Source: Tachypleus tridentatus (Eukaryota > Arthropoda > Merostomata > Xiphosura > Limulidae). Taken from it: a stretch of 64,000 nucleotides of DNA. Location: the NCBI RefSeq assembly GCF_004210375.1, contig NC_134833.1:141352127-141416126 (forward strand), in the 5' to 3' direction. Below are positions 21,919 to 33,500 of the stretch, piece after piece; the first letter of the stretch is position 1; the number at the start of each line of letters is the position of its first letter. Under the pieces are notes generated by a model, which saw nothing but the letters and a program-made list of their open reading frames with translations, searched no databases and was not told the DNA's origin. Made by a program: the position numbers and the translations under genes.

Positions 21919-22724
21919 CTTATAACTAGATCTATACTTATTTTCTATGCTAAACTTTTCTCTGCCTTTTATTCTTTTTGCATTTAGTTTATCGTGACCC
22001 ACGGTTGTCTAGTTTTAGTTTGGAACTTTCCTAACAGTTGACTTAATAGTCTTAGCAAACAAGCCAGACCCTATTATATTTAAATATAAACCATCCATTC
22101 CAAAAACTCCTTTCTTCTACTGAAATGATCCCATAAGCCTAAACAGCCAATATGCTCATCTTTAGATACCAAGCTAAGTCTAGCATTTAGCCCTAGTGAC
22201 CTGCTTATAACTTCATCCTCACAGTTAATTTTTGTCAGTATCCCAGATAAAATTAAGTTATAACTTTTTTATTTAAAAGCTTTTATCAACTTCTTGTATT
22301 TATTAATTAGCTCCTTTGATCTACCGTTTCCTATATCATTAGGTCCCACAGGCACCACAAAAATGGTATCCCTTTTGGCCTTCTTTATTATATTTTCTGC
22401 TCAAGAGTATAAAAATAATATTCAAACCATATCCACTGTTATTGCATTAAATTACTTATATAAATAGTGTATTGACCATTGCTATTCTTATTGCAACCCA
22501 GCTGGCATGAAGAGTTCTGGAATGAATGAAATTCGTCGTTGTCGGCAATAGATATAACAAAAATAGTACGGTCGCAATGCTTTTATTATTATTATACAGC
22601 ATTTTGGAACAGTTTTCAACTTCAACAGTTTACTTGCTGCTTTTACAGATGTGTATGATTTTGACATGATTATGTATTAAAAAATTAGAACACACACACT
22701 CATATATATAGTTCAAAGGTAAAA

Positions 22725-22780
22725 AACAGCGCAGACAGCTATCGTGTAGCTCTGCACGAAATTCAAAATAAACAAAGGTA
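22725..22780 (+). repeat. SINE tail fragment
   Basis: Short piece gcgcagacagctatcgtgta followed by cacgaaattcaaaataaac, the 3' end of the main SINE family. Confidence 0.65.
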
Positions 22781-22789
22781 AACACAATA

Positions 22790-23670
22790 AAATGTTTTAA
22801 ATAGATTTATTTTTTAAAAACGTATAGCATATAGTGAGCCATCTAATAATTTTCAGATTGAAACGCAACAATTTTAGTAAGGATTAGAAATGAGAAAGTT
22901 AAATTAACAATAGTTTAGAATTTGAAGGATTTGCTTCATTATTTGATATAAAATGTTTGTTGATTGCGATAAGATCGCTGGGGGCTAAAGCGTTCGAAAG
23001 TTGCTGGGTTACGCTGTTGCGTTCGATTTACAATAGGCCAATTTTTGTTGGGTTGCTTTTGTGGAATTAATTAAATTAGGTTGTATATCTTAGTTACATT
23101 TTATCATAGCATTGTACGATGCTGTAAAAATTAACTAATAACCTAATTAACCACATCTGATATTCGTCGTAATCATAATCCATGCCCAGAATTGTCCAAT
23201 AGGTGTTAACGAAAACTAAAGGTAAGCCTAAAATTAATGACAAGTAAGCCTAACACAACTATGCCCAGTTTTGCTTTATTTTAAAAGTTACATATAAGAG
23301 GAATATGTGAAAAAAACGTTGCAGTTATTAATTAGTCTTATCTTAGGCCAAACAAACGCAGAACTATGTTATCTTCTGTTGTTTTATATTTGCCACAAGT
23401 CTACTGTTGGCTTGATCCTCAAACTTAAATTAAATTGAAATGGGCTAGGCTCTTGCCGAGTCTCACAACTTAAAATTATATTAGATTACTATTAGTAACA
23501 AGCATGATCATAGTGATTTTGTAACGAAAAAAGAACTATGACGAAATTAGGTTAAATAAAAAGTAACACTTTAAAAGCTACAAGACCTGGAAAGTTTTAA
23601 AACAGTTGTATCTGGATGCATAGTTTGTATTGTAGAACCGTGTCTTGTTGAAAACTTAAAAGATGGTTTT
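22790..23670 (+). other. Intergenic, no gene seen
   Basis: AT-rich sequence with no supported exon, RNA gene or recognisable repeat. Confidence 0.5.
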
Positions 23671-23684
23671 ATTCGTAATGTAGG

Positions 23685-23955
23685 TTTGTTTTTGAATTTC
23701 GCGCAAAGCTACTCGAGGGCTATCTGCGCTAGCCGTCCCTAATTTAGCAGTGTAAGACTAGAAGGAAGGCAGCTAGTCATCACCACCCGCCACCAACTCT
23801 TGGGCTACTCTTTTACCAACGAATAGTGGGATTAACCGTAACATTATAACGCACCCACGGCTGAAAGGGCGAGCATGTTTGGTGCAACGGGGATTCGAAC
23901 ACGCAACCCTCAGATTACGAGTCGAACGCCTTAACCTACCTGGCTATGCCTGGCC
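23685..23955 (-). repeat. SINE (minus) with 11-bp target duplication
   Basis: Complete copy flanked by cgtaatgtagg at 23674-23684 and 23956-23966. It sits about 430 bp upstream of the first coding exon of the BTB-Kelch gene. Confidence 0.92.
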
Positions 23956-24158
23956 CGTAATGTAGGAATATATAAAAACTGTCACTTTTTTCAGTAATTT
24001 GAAATTAGAACATGTTACTTCATACTATACGAAGAAAATCTCCTTTATTTGGTAAAGAAACCTAAATTTAATTGTGGCAATAACTTAAGGGTGCATAAAG
24101 AGGAGGTTAGATAGAATTACTGTTGTAGCTTTGTCACTTAATTCATAAGAGATACAAG

Positions 24159-24223
24159 GTGTTCGAAAAGTCACTGTGCACTTTTTATTAACAGACAAAA
24201 CTGCACAGTGACTTTCCGAACAC
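24159..24223 (+). mobile_element. Miniature hairpin element (mariner-like TIRs)
   Basis: A 65-bp palindrome. The left arm (24159-24180, gtgttcgaaaagtcactgtg ca) pairs with the right arm (24202-24223) with one mismatch, leaving a 21-base loop. Arms of the gtgttcggaaagtcactgtg type are typical of mariner TIRs, so this looks like an extreme internal-deletion MITE. It lies about 160 bp upstream of the first exon of the BTB-Kelch gene. Confidence 0.8.
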
Positions 24224-24383
24224 GTATAATCCAATTTAAAGTATTCCTAAGATCTTGTTCAGACATTTTAACGCTACAATCTTGATCATATATGTATGTA
24301 TGTATGCATAAAAATGCAAATTCTATAATCTAGCAACTGAAAAGCTATATTAGCTTCTTTAATGCATTTTTATTGTATTTTAG

Positions 24384-24530
24384 GTTTCACAGTAACCTAG
24401 CATTATATTATTCAGAATGAGTAACTTCGAACAAACAAACACATCTCCACAACAAAATTGCATTGTTATTAAGAGTGATGAATCTATCCGCAAACTTGTC
24501 GAGAGCTACTCTCCTACAAAGTCATCTGAA
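24384..24530 (+). CDS. BTB-Kelch gene exon 1 (5'UTR plus start)
   Basis: Probable acceptor tattttag at 24383, a 33-base leader, then ATG at 24417 with A at -3. It encodes 38 residues starting MSNFEQTNTSPQQNC and ending SYSPTKSSE, followed by the perfect donor gtaagt. This ATG is preferred because no earlier in-frame Met exists in the exon. A noncoding exon probably lies further upstream and was not found. Confidence 0.75.
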
Positions 24531-27500
24531 GTAAGTTGTTTGTGTTTAACAGAGAAAAACAACATATTTATCATGTGTTTAATGTGAACTACGTTTGCGT
24601 TTAAAAAAAAATTAATAAAAGACATTCAAATAAGTAAACAATTAGCGATAATAACAAGTAATTATTTTCGCATTACAGGTTAAATAAACAGTCAGTTCAT
24701 TAAAGTTTAATGTTAGGAACATTAATCAAGGTGCGATTATCCATGGCTGTTCACATCTTTTTTTCCAGAGTAACAAAGCCTCTTCCGTCAATGGCGGTTC
24801 GAAAAATAGTTGCTACTATCCAGTTGTAGATCATTCTGCTGAAAGCGTAGATGTTCTAAAAAAAAACAGCTCTGATTCTTTCACTGTTGAAAACCAGAAT
24901 GTCCACACAAAACATTTTACCAGGCTGGGAATTCATACTGAAGGGTTATGGAAAAGAAATGTCATGACTGACATTTCAATAAAAATTAACGACAGATTAT
25001 TTTATGGTCACAAGGCAGTTTTGACCTGTTTTAGTCAGTTCTTTAAAAAGAGACTTCTGACTGGTACACCACCTATTACTAAGGTTTGTAAAAACTTTAT
25101 ATTAAGTTATTACTGGATTGTATTTTATTCTCAGTTTAAGAGTAATAAATTGTTCAGATATTTGTATTAAAATGTATTCTATTCACTTTTATAGGAAGTA
25201 TTAAAAGTTTGTATTAACAGATATTAATAATAATCTAAAAACCCTGTGTAAAAAATGACAAAGAATTTCATCGTGATTTTGCAATTAAATTTTTTTTTCA
25301 CTTAGTTTTACTGCAAAATTTATTTTGTAAGAAATTGTTACATTATTAATCTATCAATGTAACAAATAATACGATTTTTATGGGTGTTATATTAGAAGCT
25401 GCCTCTTGATTTTATAACGTGCTAATAAAAATATTTTCTGTCCTTTCCTCTAAAGCACTTTTGTTACTTATTTACTACGTTATTTTTTCTACAGTACTAG
25501 ACTAAAATATACGTTAGAAAACTGTACCCATTTGTTCTGCCGTTTGTTTGTTTTTTTGAATTCCGCGAAAGCTACTTAAGGGTTATCTGCGCTAGCCGTC
25601 CCTAATTTAGCAGTTTAGGACCAGAGGGAAGGCAGCTAGTCATCACCACCCACCGCCAACTCTTGGGCTACTCTTTACCAACGAATACTGGGATTGATTG
25701 TGACATTATAACGCCCCCACGAGTGAAAGGCGAGCATATTTGGTGTGACGGGATTCGAACCCGCAACCATCAGATTACGAGTCGAACGCCTTAACCACCT
25801 GGGCATGCCGTGCCTTGTTTTACCGTGACAGAAAGGTATAAATTACATTGCACAACAATTTTTTCGAAAGTTTTTGCTGATTGTAACAGGTACCTGGTGG
25901 GTATACACAAATATAGTTTTGGTTTTGCTTCATCCCGTAGGAACTCTAAGAAATAGACAGTTAACTTTTTACCACAATAACGTATTTAATTGCGTTTATG
26001 TTTCTAATACGCTATTAAGTTCAACATAATTAAAAGTGTTTTGCTCCTGATTTTTGTTTGTATTCAATGTCCGGTGCATCACGTTGCAGAATCCAACAGT
26101 AGTCAGCAAGCATTGACGGATTCCAGTTGCTCTGATATCGTTTTTCCATTGTAACAATGTCCTTGTGAAACTGAATATTTCGATGAAACGGTTTGGTTTG
26201 GTTTGGTTTTTGGAATTTCGCACAAAGCTACTCGAGGGCTATCTGTGCTAGCCGTTCCTAATTTAGCAGTGTAAGACTAGAGGGAAGGCAGCTAGTCATC
26301 ACCACCCACCGCCAACTCTTGGGCTACTCCTTTACCAACGAATAGTGGGATTGACCGTCACATTATAACGCCCCCACGGCTGGGAGGGCGAGCATGTTTG
26401 GCGCGACTCGGGCGCGAACCCGCGACCCTCAGATTACGAAGCGCACGCCTTAACGCGCTAGGCCATGCCAGGCCCCAAACGGTACGTGATGGGCAAATTT
26501 GGATGTGATTTTCGTGATCAGCAAGCAAAAATCTATAAGGAACACCCAACAGTGTTCAAGAAGCAAAAACTTTGTTGTGCAGTGTTATGTGTATGTGCCA
26601 GTGTCAGATGGACAATTAACTTAATTTTTATAAAAGTTCTTAGACAAATAATAATAATAGGATAGCAATAAAGTAAGTCATATGTCTAGGTAGTGTTATT
26701 AGTAAATTAAAAGGAGAAACATTATCGACTAGCAAACTGGGATACAACATTTGATGACAACATCGCTAATCAATTAATTTATTTTAACGGTGATATTTTA
26801 ATGTATTGAAAATACTTAAAAATCATTTAATATTGATTAATATATTGATTTGTCTCTTGTACACGACATGAACCAACAAATGATAATGTGGTTTTGTGTT
26901 TTTTAGTATCAGTTTTCAAATGTTGTTTTATATGTATTTATTTTGTGACAAACAAGTGAAAAATGATACACTTGTCAAATATAGCGATATTTAGCTTGTT
27001 TTTTTTTTTTGGATCAGGTGGAACTGATAGGAATTAACTCAGAATCATTTGATTGTTTATTGGAATACATGTACACCGGAAAGTTAAGAATATCTCATCA
27101 AAACGTTGTCGACCTTTATGTAGCTGCTAAAAAACTCCAGGTAGAAGAGGTTCTTCACAAATGTTTAGAGGTATGTAGTGACTATCCATTAATAAAATTG
27201 TAATCGTTTCAAAAAACGTTCGGTAACGTACATTTTTAGTTTTATAAGGTGCTTATGAAAACTTTATCGTGTTGGGATTTCGTGTTGTTGGCGTTTTTAA
27301 TGCTTCTGTATTTTTAATTGCTAAACACCCTAACTGTGTAGTAGGGACAGACAGCAATACTTCCATACTGATTAGTTCTTAAGGTTTACTATGTGGCAAT
27401 TTCATGGGATAAGCTATGTGGAAACTTTATTCTCCAATTTTTGATGAGAAACTAAATTAAAAATTTTATTTATTGGTGATAAGAAAAGACTAAAAACGCT

Positions 27501-30500
27501 ATTTTTAAATAATTCGATTCAAACTTATGGTCCTTTGCTAAGTATGTTCGTCCGCCGCTGGTACAGCGGTAAGTCTATGGATTTACAATGATAAAATCAG
27601 GGGTTCGATTTCCCTCGGTGGACACAGCAGATAGCTCATTGTGGCTTTGCTAAAAGAAACATACACACACACATTAAGTACGTTTAACATCCAATAATAC
27701 AATATTGTTATTTACATATCCATATATAATACTTTTATCTATTCCTGACGGACGTAAAAGGAACATTGTCATTGGTGTTATTATACTTTAGTAAAGGTAA
27801 AGTTAAGCTTGCTCTCTTATTTTGCTCTGGTAACATCTTGATTCTTTAGCTTGTTTGCTTATTTTACTCTTGTTGCATCTTGATTCGTTAGACTGCTTGC
27901 TTACTTTACACTTCTAACATCTTGATTCGTTAGATTGCTTGCTTATTTTACACTTCTAACATCATGATTCGTTAGATTGTTTGCTTATTTTACACTTTTA
28001 ACATCATGATTCGTTAGATTGTTTGCTTATTTTACACTTTTAACATCATGATTCGTTAGATTGTTTGCTTATTTTACACTTTTAACATCATGATTCGTTA
28101 GATTGTTTGCTTATTTTACACTTCTAACATCATGATTCGTTAGATTGTTTGCTTATTTTACACTTTTAACATCATGATTCGTTAGATTGTTTGCTTATTT
28201 TACACTTTTAACATCATGATTCGTTAGATTGTTTGCTTATTTTACACTTCTAACATCATGATTCGTTAGATTGTTTGCTTACTTTACACTTCTAACATCT
28301 TGATTCGTTAGATTGTTTGCTTATTTTACACTTCTAACATCATGATTCGTTAGATTGTTTGCTTACTTTACACTTCTAACATCTTGATTCGTTAGATTGT
28401 TTGCTTATTTTACACTTCTAACATCATGATTCGTTAGATTGTTTGCTTACTTTACACTTCTAACATCTTGATTCGTTAGATTGTTTGCTTATTTTACACT
28501 TCTAACATCATGATTCGTTAGATTGTTTGCTTACTTTACACTTCTAACATCATGATTCGTTAGATTGTTTGCTTACTTTACACTTCTAACATCATGATTC
28601 GTTAGATTGTTTGCTTATTTTACACTTCTAACATCATGATTCGTTAGATTGTTTGCTTACTTTACACTTCTAACATCTTGATTCGTTAGATTGTTTGCTT
28701 ATTTTACACTTCTAACATCATGATTCGTTAGATTGTTTGCTTATTTTATACTTTTAACATCTTGATTCGTAAGCTTGCTTAGATTGTTTGCTTACTTTAC
28801 ACTTCTAACATTATGATTCGTAAGCTTGCTTTCTTATTTTATCCTTGTAACATCTTGTTTTGTTTTCTTCTAGTCAATAGATATAAGAAAGAAAGGAGCT
28901 CGACATCCAATCTTTGCTTATTCATCTGCCAAGAAACTTGGTCTTCAAGATTACTGGCTCCGAGCCTATCAAGTAATTCAGGAGAAAATTTGAAGAAGTG
29001 ATAAAAACTTCCGACTTTTTATCCCTTGAAATAGACGAAGTGTGTGAAATACTGTCAACCGATATCATTGGAACATTCAGGTCTGTGTTTAAATAAACCA
29101 TAAACCATAGAGTGTATAATGGTGTGAAATAAAATATATGTTTATGTTTTCATGGTTAAAAAAGATCATTATACATATATTATATAGGGAAAACGTAAAC
29201 AGTTTGTCATATATTGACAAAATATTACATAAGTATACACTGCTGGCCAAAATCTTAAGGCCAATGAACGTAAATAAAACACATGCATTTTGCGTTGTTA
29301 GTTTGTTTTTTTGGGAATTTCGCACAAAGCTACTCGAGGGCTATCTGTGCTAGCCGTCCCTAATTTAGCAGTGTAAGACTAGAGGGAGGCAGCTAGTCAT
29401 CACCACCCACCGCCAACTCTTGGGCTACTCTTTTACCAACGAATAGTGGGATTGACCGTAACATTATACACCCCCACGGCTGGGAGGGCGAGTATGTTTA
29501 GCGCGACGCGGGGGCGAACCCGCGACCCTCGGATTACGAGTCGCACGCCTTACGCGCTAGGCCATGCCGGGCCTTGCGTTGTTAGACTCAACCACTTATT
29601 TGAGTAGAGCTTCGAAAGATGAAAATAAGAAAAGAGAGAATAAAAATAAAAAACTTTTTTAGCATTTAATAGGGAAAATGTGAACACTATGAAATTAGCC
29701 TAAATACTAGCTGGTCAAAAAGTTTAAGACCATATCACAAAGAAGTCCTAAACAGGGTAGGAAATGCCCATCAAGAGATCTCAGTAGTGAGATGCACGGC
29801 CGTCATTGCGAATAACTGCAAAATTACGCTTTGGCGTGGTCGATATAAGCATTTGCAGAAGGCTGGCTGGAATGTTATTCCAAGTGGTGAAGATGGCTTC
29901 ACGAAGATCATGCACTGTTTGGAATTGACGTCCGTTTCTATCCACCCACAAACATTTTCAACGCTAAATGCATATTTTTTCTTTATGTTCATTGGCCTAA
30001 AGATTTTGGCCAGCAGTGTATATATGATAAACGTGTAGAATGACAGAACCTTGGTAAAGACTAACACTTGTTTTAACATAATGTATAACAAGATGTAAAA
30101 ATTTAATTATGTCAGTAAGGACAAAAAAGATACACGACCTCTTGGTAGAATATATAAATTACTTGTATTTTCTATACATAAACTTTCAATGAATTATATT
30201 ACTTAAAACCTGAATGATATAAATATTATTTTCATATTTAATTTAGTGAACTGGTAGTGTTCCTAGCGGCATTGAAATGGCTAAATCACCAGTACCCCGA
30301 ACGGCAGATGTACGTTATTAAAGTCATGAAGTGTGTTCGCTTTTCCCTGATGTCTGCAGAGGAAATCCTTGGATGTTTCAACCCTCCACTGTTTACCGAA
30401 ATACTTGAATCGCCTGAAGTCTTTTCAATGCTTCTCACGTCCTCCTTGTAAGTTGAGAGAAACCAACAATATCATATTGAGTATCTCAAGAGTGATAGGT

Positions 30501-33500
30501 TTAATAAGTTATAGAAAGATTTATACTGTGTTCTAAAACTGCACGTCACCGTTATTCTTCTAATAAAATAGGATTAATAAATTATAGTTGTTTTATTATC
30601 ATTGCCCAAAAATTGTTTTTTGTGGTCTTGGGCAACCAGTTTATTGAAATTATGGAAACAATAAACCAAAAGTCAATGATAGTGGTATGTGTGTGTCTAT
30701 AAACACACACACAGATAATGTATTCTAATCTCTGATAGCTCAGCAGTAATGGTAAAACGACCTACTAAATATTGTTTGACGAATATTTATCCCCAAACCA
30801 TCAAAACACCATATGTTGTTTTAAAAGTTATAGTTTTACAGTAGGGACAAACATTATTTTTAAACAGTTGAGACGTTTCGATCACTGGTACGACCATTTT
30901 CAAGTACACTCTAATAGCCGTAACTTGGTTTGTTTTTTGAATTTCTCGCAAAGCTACACAAGAGGTATCTGCGATAGCCGTCCCTAATTTAGCAATATAA
31001 GACTGGAGAGAAGGCAGCTAATCATCACCACCCACCGCCAAGGGCAAGAATGTTTTGTGTGACGGAGATTCGGATCCGCGACCCACAGATTACGAGTCGA
31101 GCGCCCAAACCACCTGGCCATGCCGGGCTGTAAGTGAAGCGAAACTATTTGAAATACGACATGTTCAATAAGCTGGACTGAAGTCGTTAACTACAAACAC
31201 ACACAACAGTTCTCAGAAGTTAATCGATCGGAAATTGGTGCCAGAATAGCAAGTTAAAATATAAATCATTCCAACCTAACTGAAATTTGAAATAATAAGT
31301 CGTCGCCTACACTAAACAGGTTTCTCCTTCTGTGATCTTCATAAAGTCAAGTATGTATGTGTTTTCGTATACCAAAGCCACATTGGGCTATCTGTTGTGT
31401 CCACCGAGGGGAATCGAATACCTGATTTTAGCGTTGTAAATCGGAAGACTTATCGTTGTCCCACCGGAGAACAATCTCGAGTAATTTACGATTTGTATTT
31501 TATACTTGCATCTTCGTTGTCGCTTGCATTTTTTTATTCTTTTGTTTTTGAAATTCGCGCAAAGCTACACGAGTGCTATCTGTGCTAGCTGTCCCTAATT
31601 TAGCAGTGTAAGACTAGATGGAAGGCAGCTAGTCATCACCACCCACCGCCAACTCTTGGGCTACTCTTTTACCAACGAATAGTGGGATTGACCGTCTCAT
31701 TATAACGCCCTCACGGCTGAAAGTGGTAACATGTTTGGTGTGACGGGGATTCGAACCCGCGGCCCTCAGATTACGAGTCGAATGCCTTAACCACCTGGCT
31801 ATGCGCTAGCATTTCATTTGGCTGCCTTTGAGGCTTGTTTTATCATGACCTAGTAATTATATATCAGTTAATAGATACATATATATGTACTGTGTTTTGG
31901 TATTTTTGTTAAGACCTGCTGATTTAGTACCACCCACTTTAGGTGGTTTAACTACATGCATACTGCATAACAAGGTCTGTTTTTACAATGCACGCAAGTA
32001 TAGAGAATACTTACTTATTCTGACTAAACTGTCAGGTTGTGGTTGTTGTAAATGGACAACATTAAGTTACTAAATGATGAAATGTTTACAGATTTATCCT
32101 AGCGAAGATGGAGAAACAGGAGAAAAACTTTAAAGCATTCGCAGCGCGACCTCGTAACTTCCTTCGTAAGGAAACTACTTTGAGAAAATGGGTGAGGTTA
32201 TTCTGTGTACTTAAGTTACTATATATCGTTTATAACGTTAGAGCTTTATAGACAACACAAATGTATTTATATAGATGTATAATGTATACTAGAACTTATA
32301 ATTACTTATCTGTGCATTTATAAGTAGCCCGCGAATTATCGAAATGTGAAAATCTGCTATACGTGATGAAGATACAGCCCAATGTTAACGGTAGATCTGT
32401 GATAAATATAATTAGTGTTAAAATTAGACGTAAGACTTTTCTAAGGTTTTTTATCTTGAAAATACGTGTGTGTAAAAACTACGATATTAGTGTTGTAGTA
32501 TTATGAAACCCATTGATTTCCATTTAAGACTAATATGGTAGAAGGGAAAGAATAATAGAAGGTTTAGAAAGAGGATGTACCACGGAATGAATGCAAAATT
32601 TGTGACCTAGTTTGAGTTTGGAACAAAGAAAAAGACGAGACACAATAAAACAACCTTTATTCAACACTCAAACAATCGAAGTCAGAGCTCTCTGACGAAT
32701 CTGTACTAATCTGAGAAAAAAATGCATTATATACATGATATAAAAACATTATGAAACACACTTTTTATTTTTTATTTTTTTCTGGACAGAAACTTTTATT
32801 TCTCCACTGCGTATGCCTAAAGTAAATGGAAAAAGACCTACTTTTCTCTTCAGACTTTGCTTTTGTGACCTGGGTAATGAATTTTTCAAATTTACCTATT
32901 TTCCAGAACATTCCAGGTAGATTCAGTACTGAATAGCTGATAGAGGATTTTCTCGAACTTACAATTATTTTCAAGAACTTTCCAGAATGTTTGTGAACTT
33001 ACGAGAATTTTCGAGAATCTTTTAGGATTTTCTAGAATTTTCCATAGTAATATATATACAGGGGCTCACCACTTCAATTTAGTTCTAAATTGAACTAAAG
33101 GCCTAAGTGAACACATAGACCTATCTGATTTTATCAGAGATGGTATCAAGAAGCTGCAAGCATTCTCCAGACGCATTCTGCTATGTATGTGGCCAATTTA
33201 TCAAGACAAGAGCGAAAATGTGACAACATCTGCTAAAACGTGTGAAGCCTGTAAGGCATATTTCAGCATGCCGGTCGGGGATCAAGACAAACCCTGGGCA
33301 CCTTATTTTACCTGTGAGCACTGAAAAAAACTCTAGAAGGTAAGACGGACAATATTTGCTTGCTTGAATAGTAAGGTTTTATGTTATATAAATTTTAGAC
33401 CTTTTAGAATTTAAATATCTATCGGTGCACCTCAAAGAGGAATACAACAGTGTCAAAACCTTGCTAGAAGCCTTGAAGAATGATGAGTATGGCTGGGAGG

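Larger units (their letters stand above)
20870..22430 (-). mobile_element. CR1-like LINE remnant with esterase-type ORF1
   Basis: Read on the minus strand from 22430, the order is as follows. An SGNH-esterase-like block comes first (VVPVGPNDIGNGRSKELINK, LILSGILTKINCEDEV). The endonuclease start follows (CNVRSIKNK, MEDFDIMVIT). Then comes the RT palm (LDF-KAFNKVPLK type). Next is FLNDINDTGEGIVDKSFKFA, and then a thumb (KWQINFTCNICEIKHLGYHN, KANRILGFIYRN). The end is LVRLHLEYCIQSWSPN. Esterase-bearing ORF1 is established for CR1/L2-type LINEs. Frames are broken, large pieces of the EN and RT are missing, and a 53-bp tandem duplication lies inside. Confidence 0.78.

Noticed and set aside
27811..28858. 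Array resembling direct repeats with spacers (CRISPR-like at first sight)
   Set aside because: Repeats are contiguous 42-bp units with no unique spacers, in a eukaryotic intron.
28982..28993. Programmed +1 frameshift at the BACK exon
   Set aside because: No stimulatory structure or known slippery context is evident, and other members of the family do not use frameshifting; an indel is simpler.
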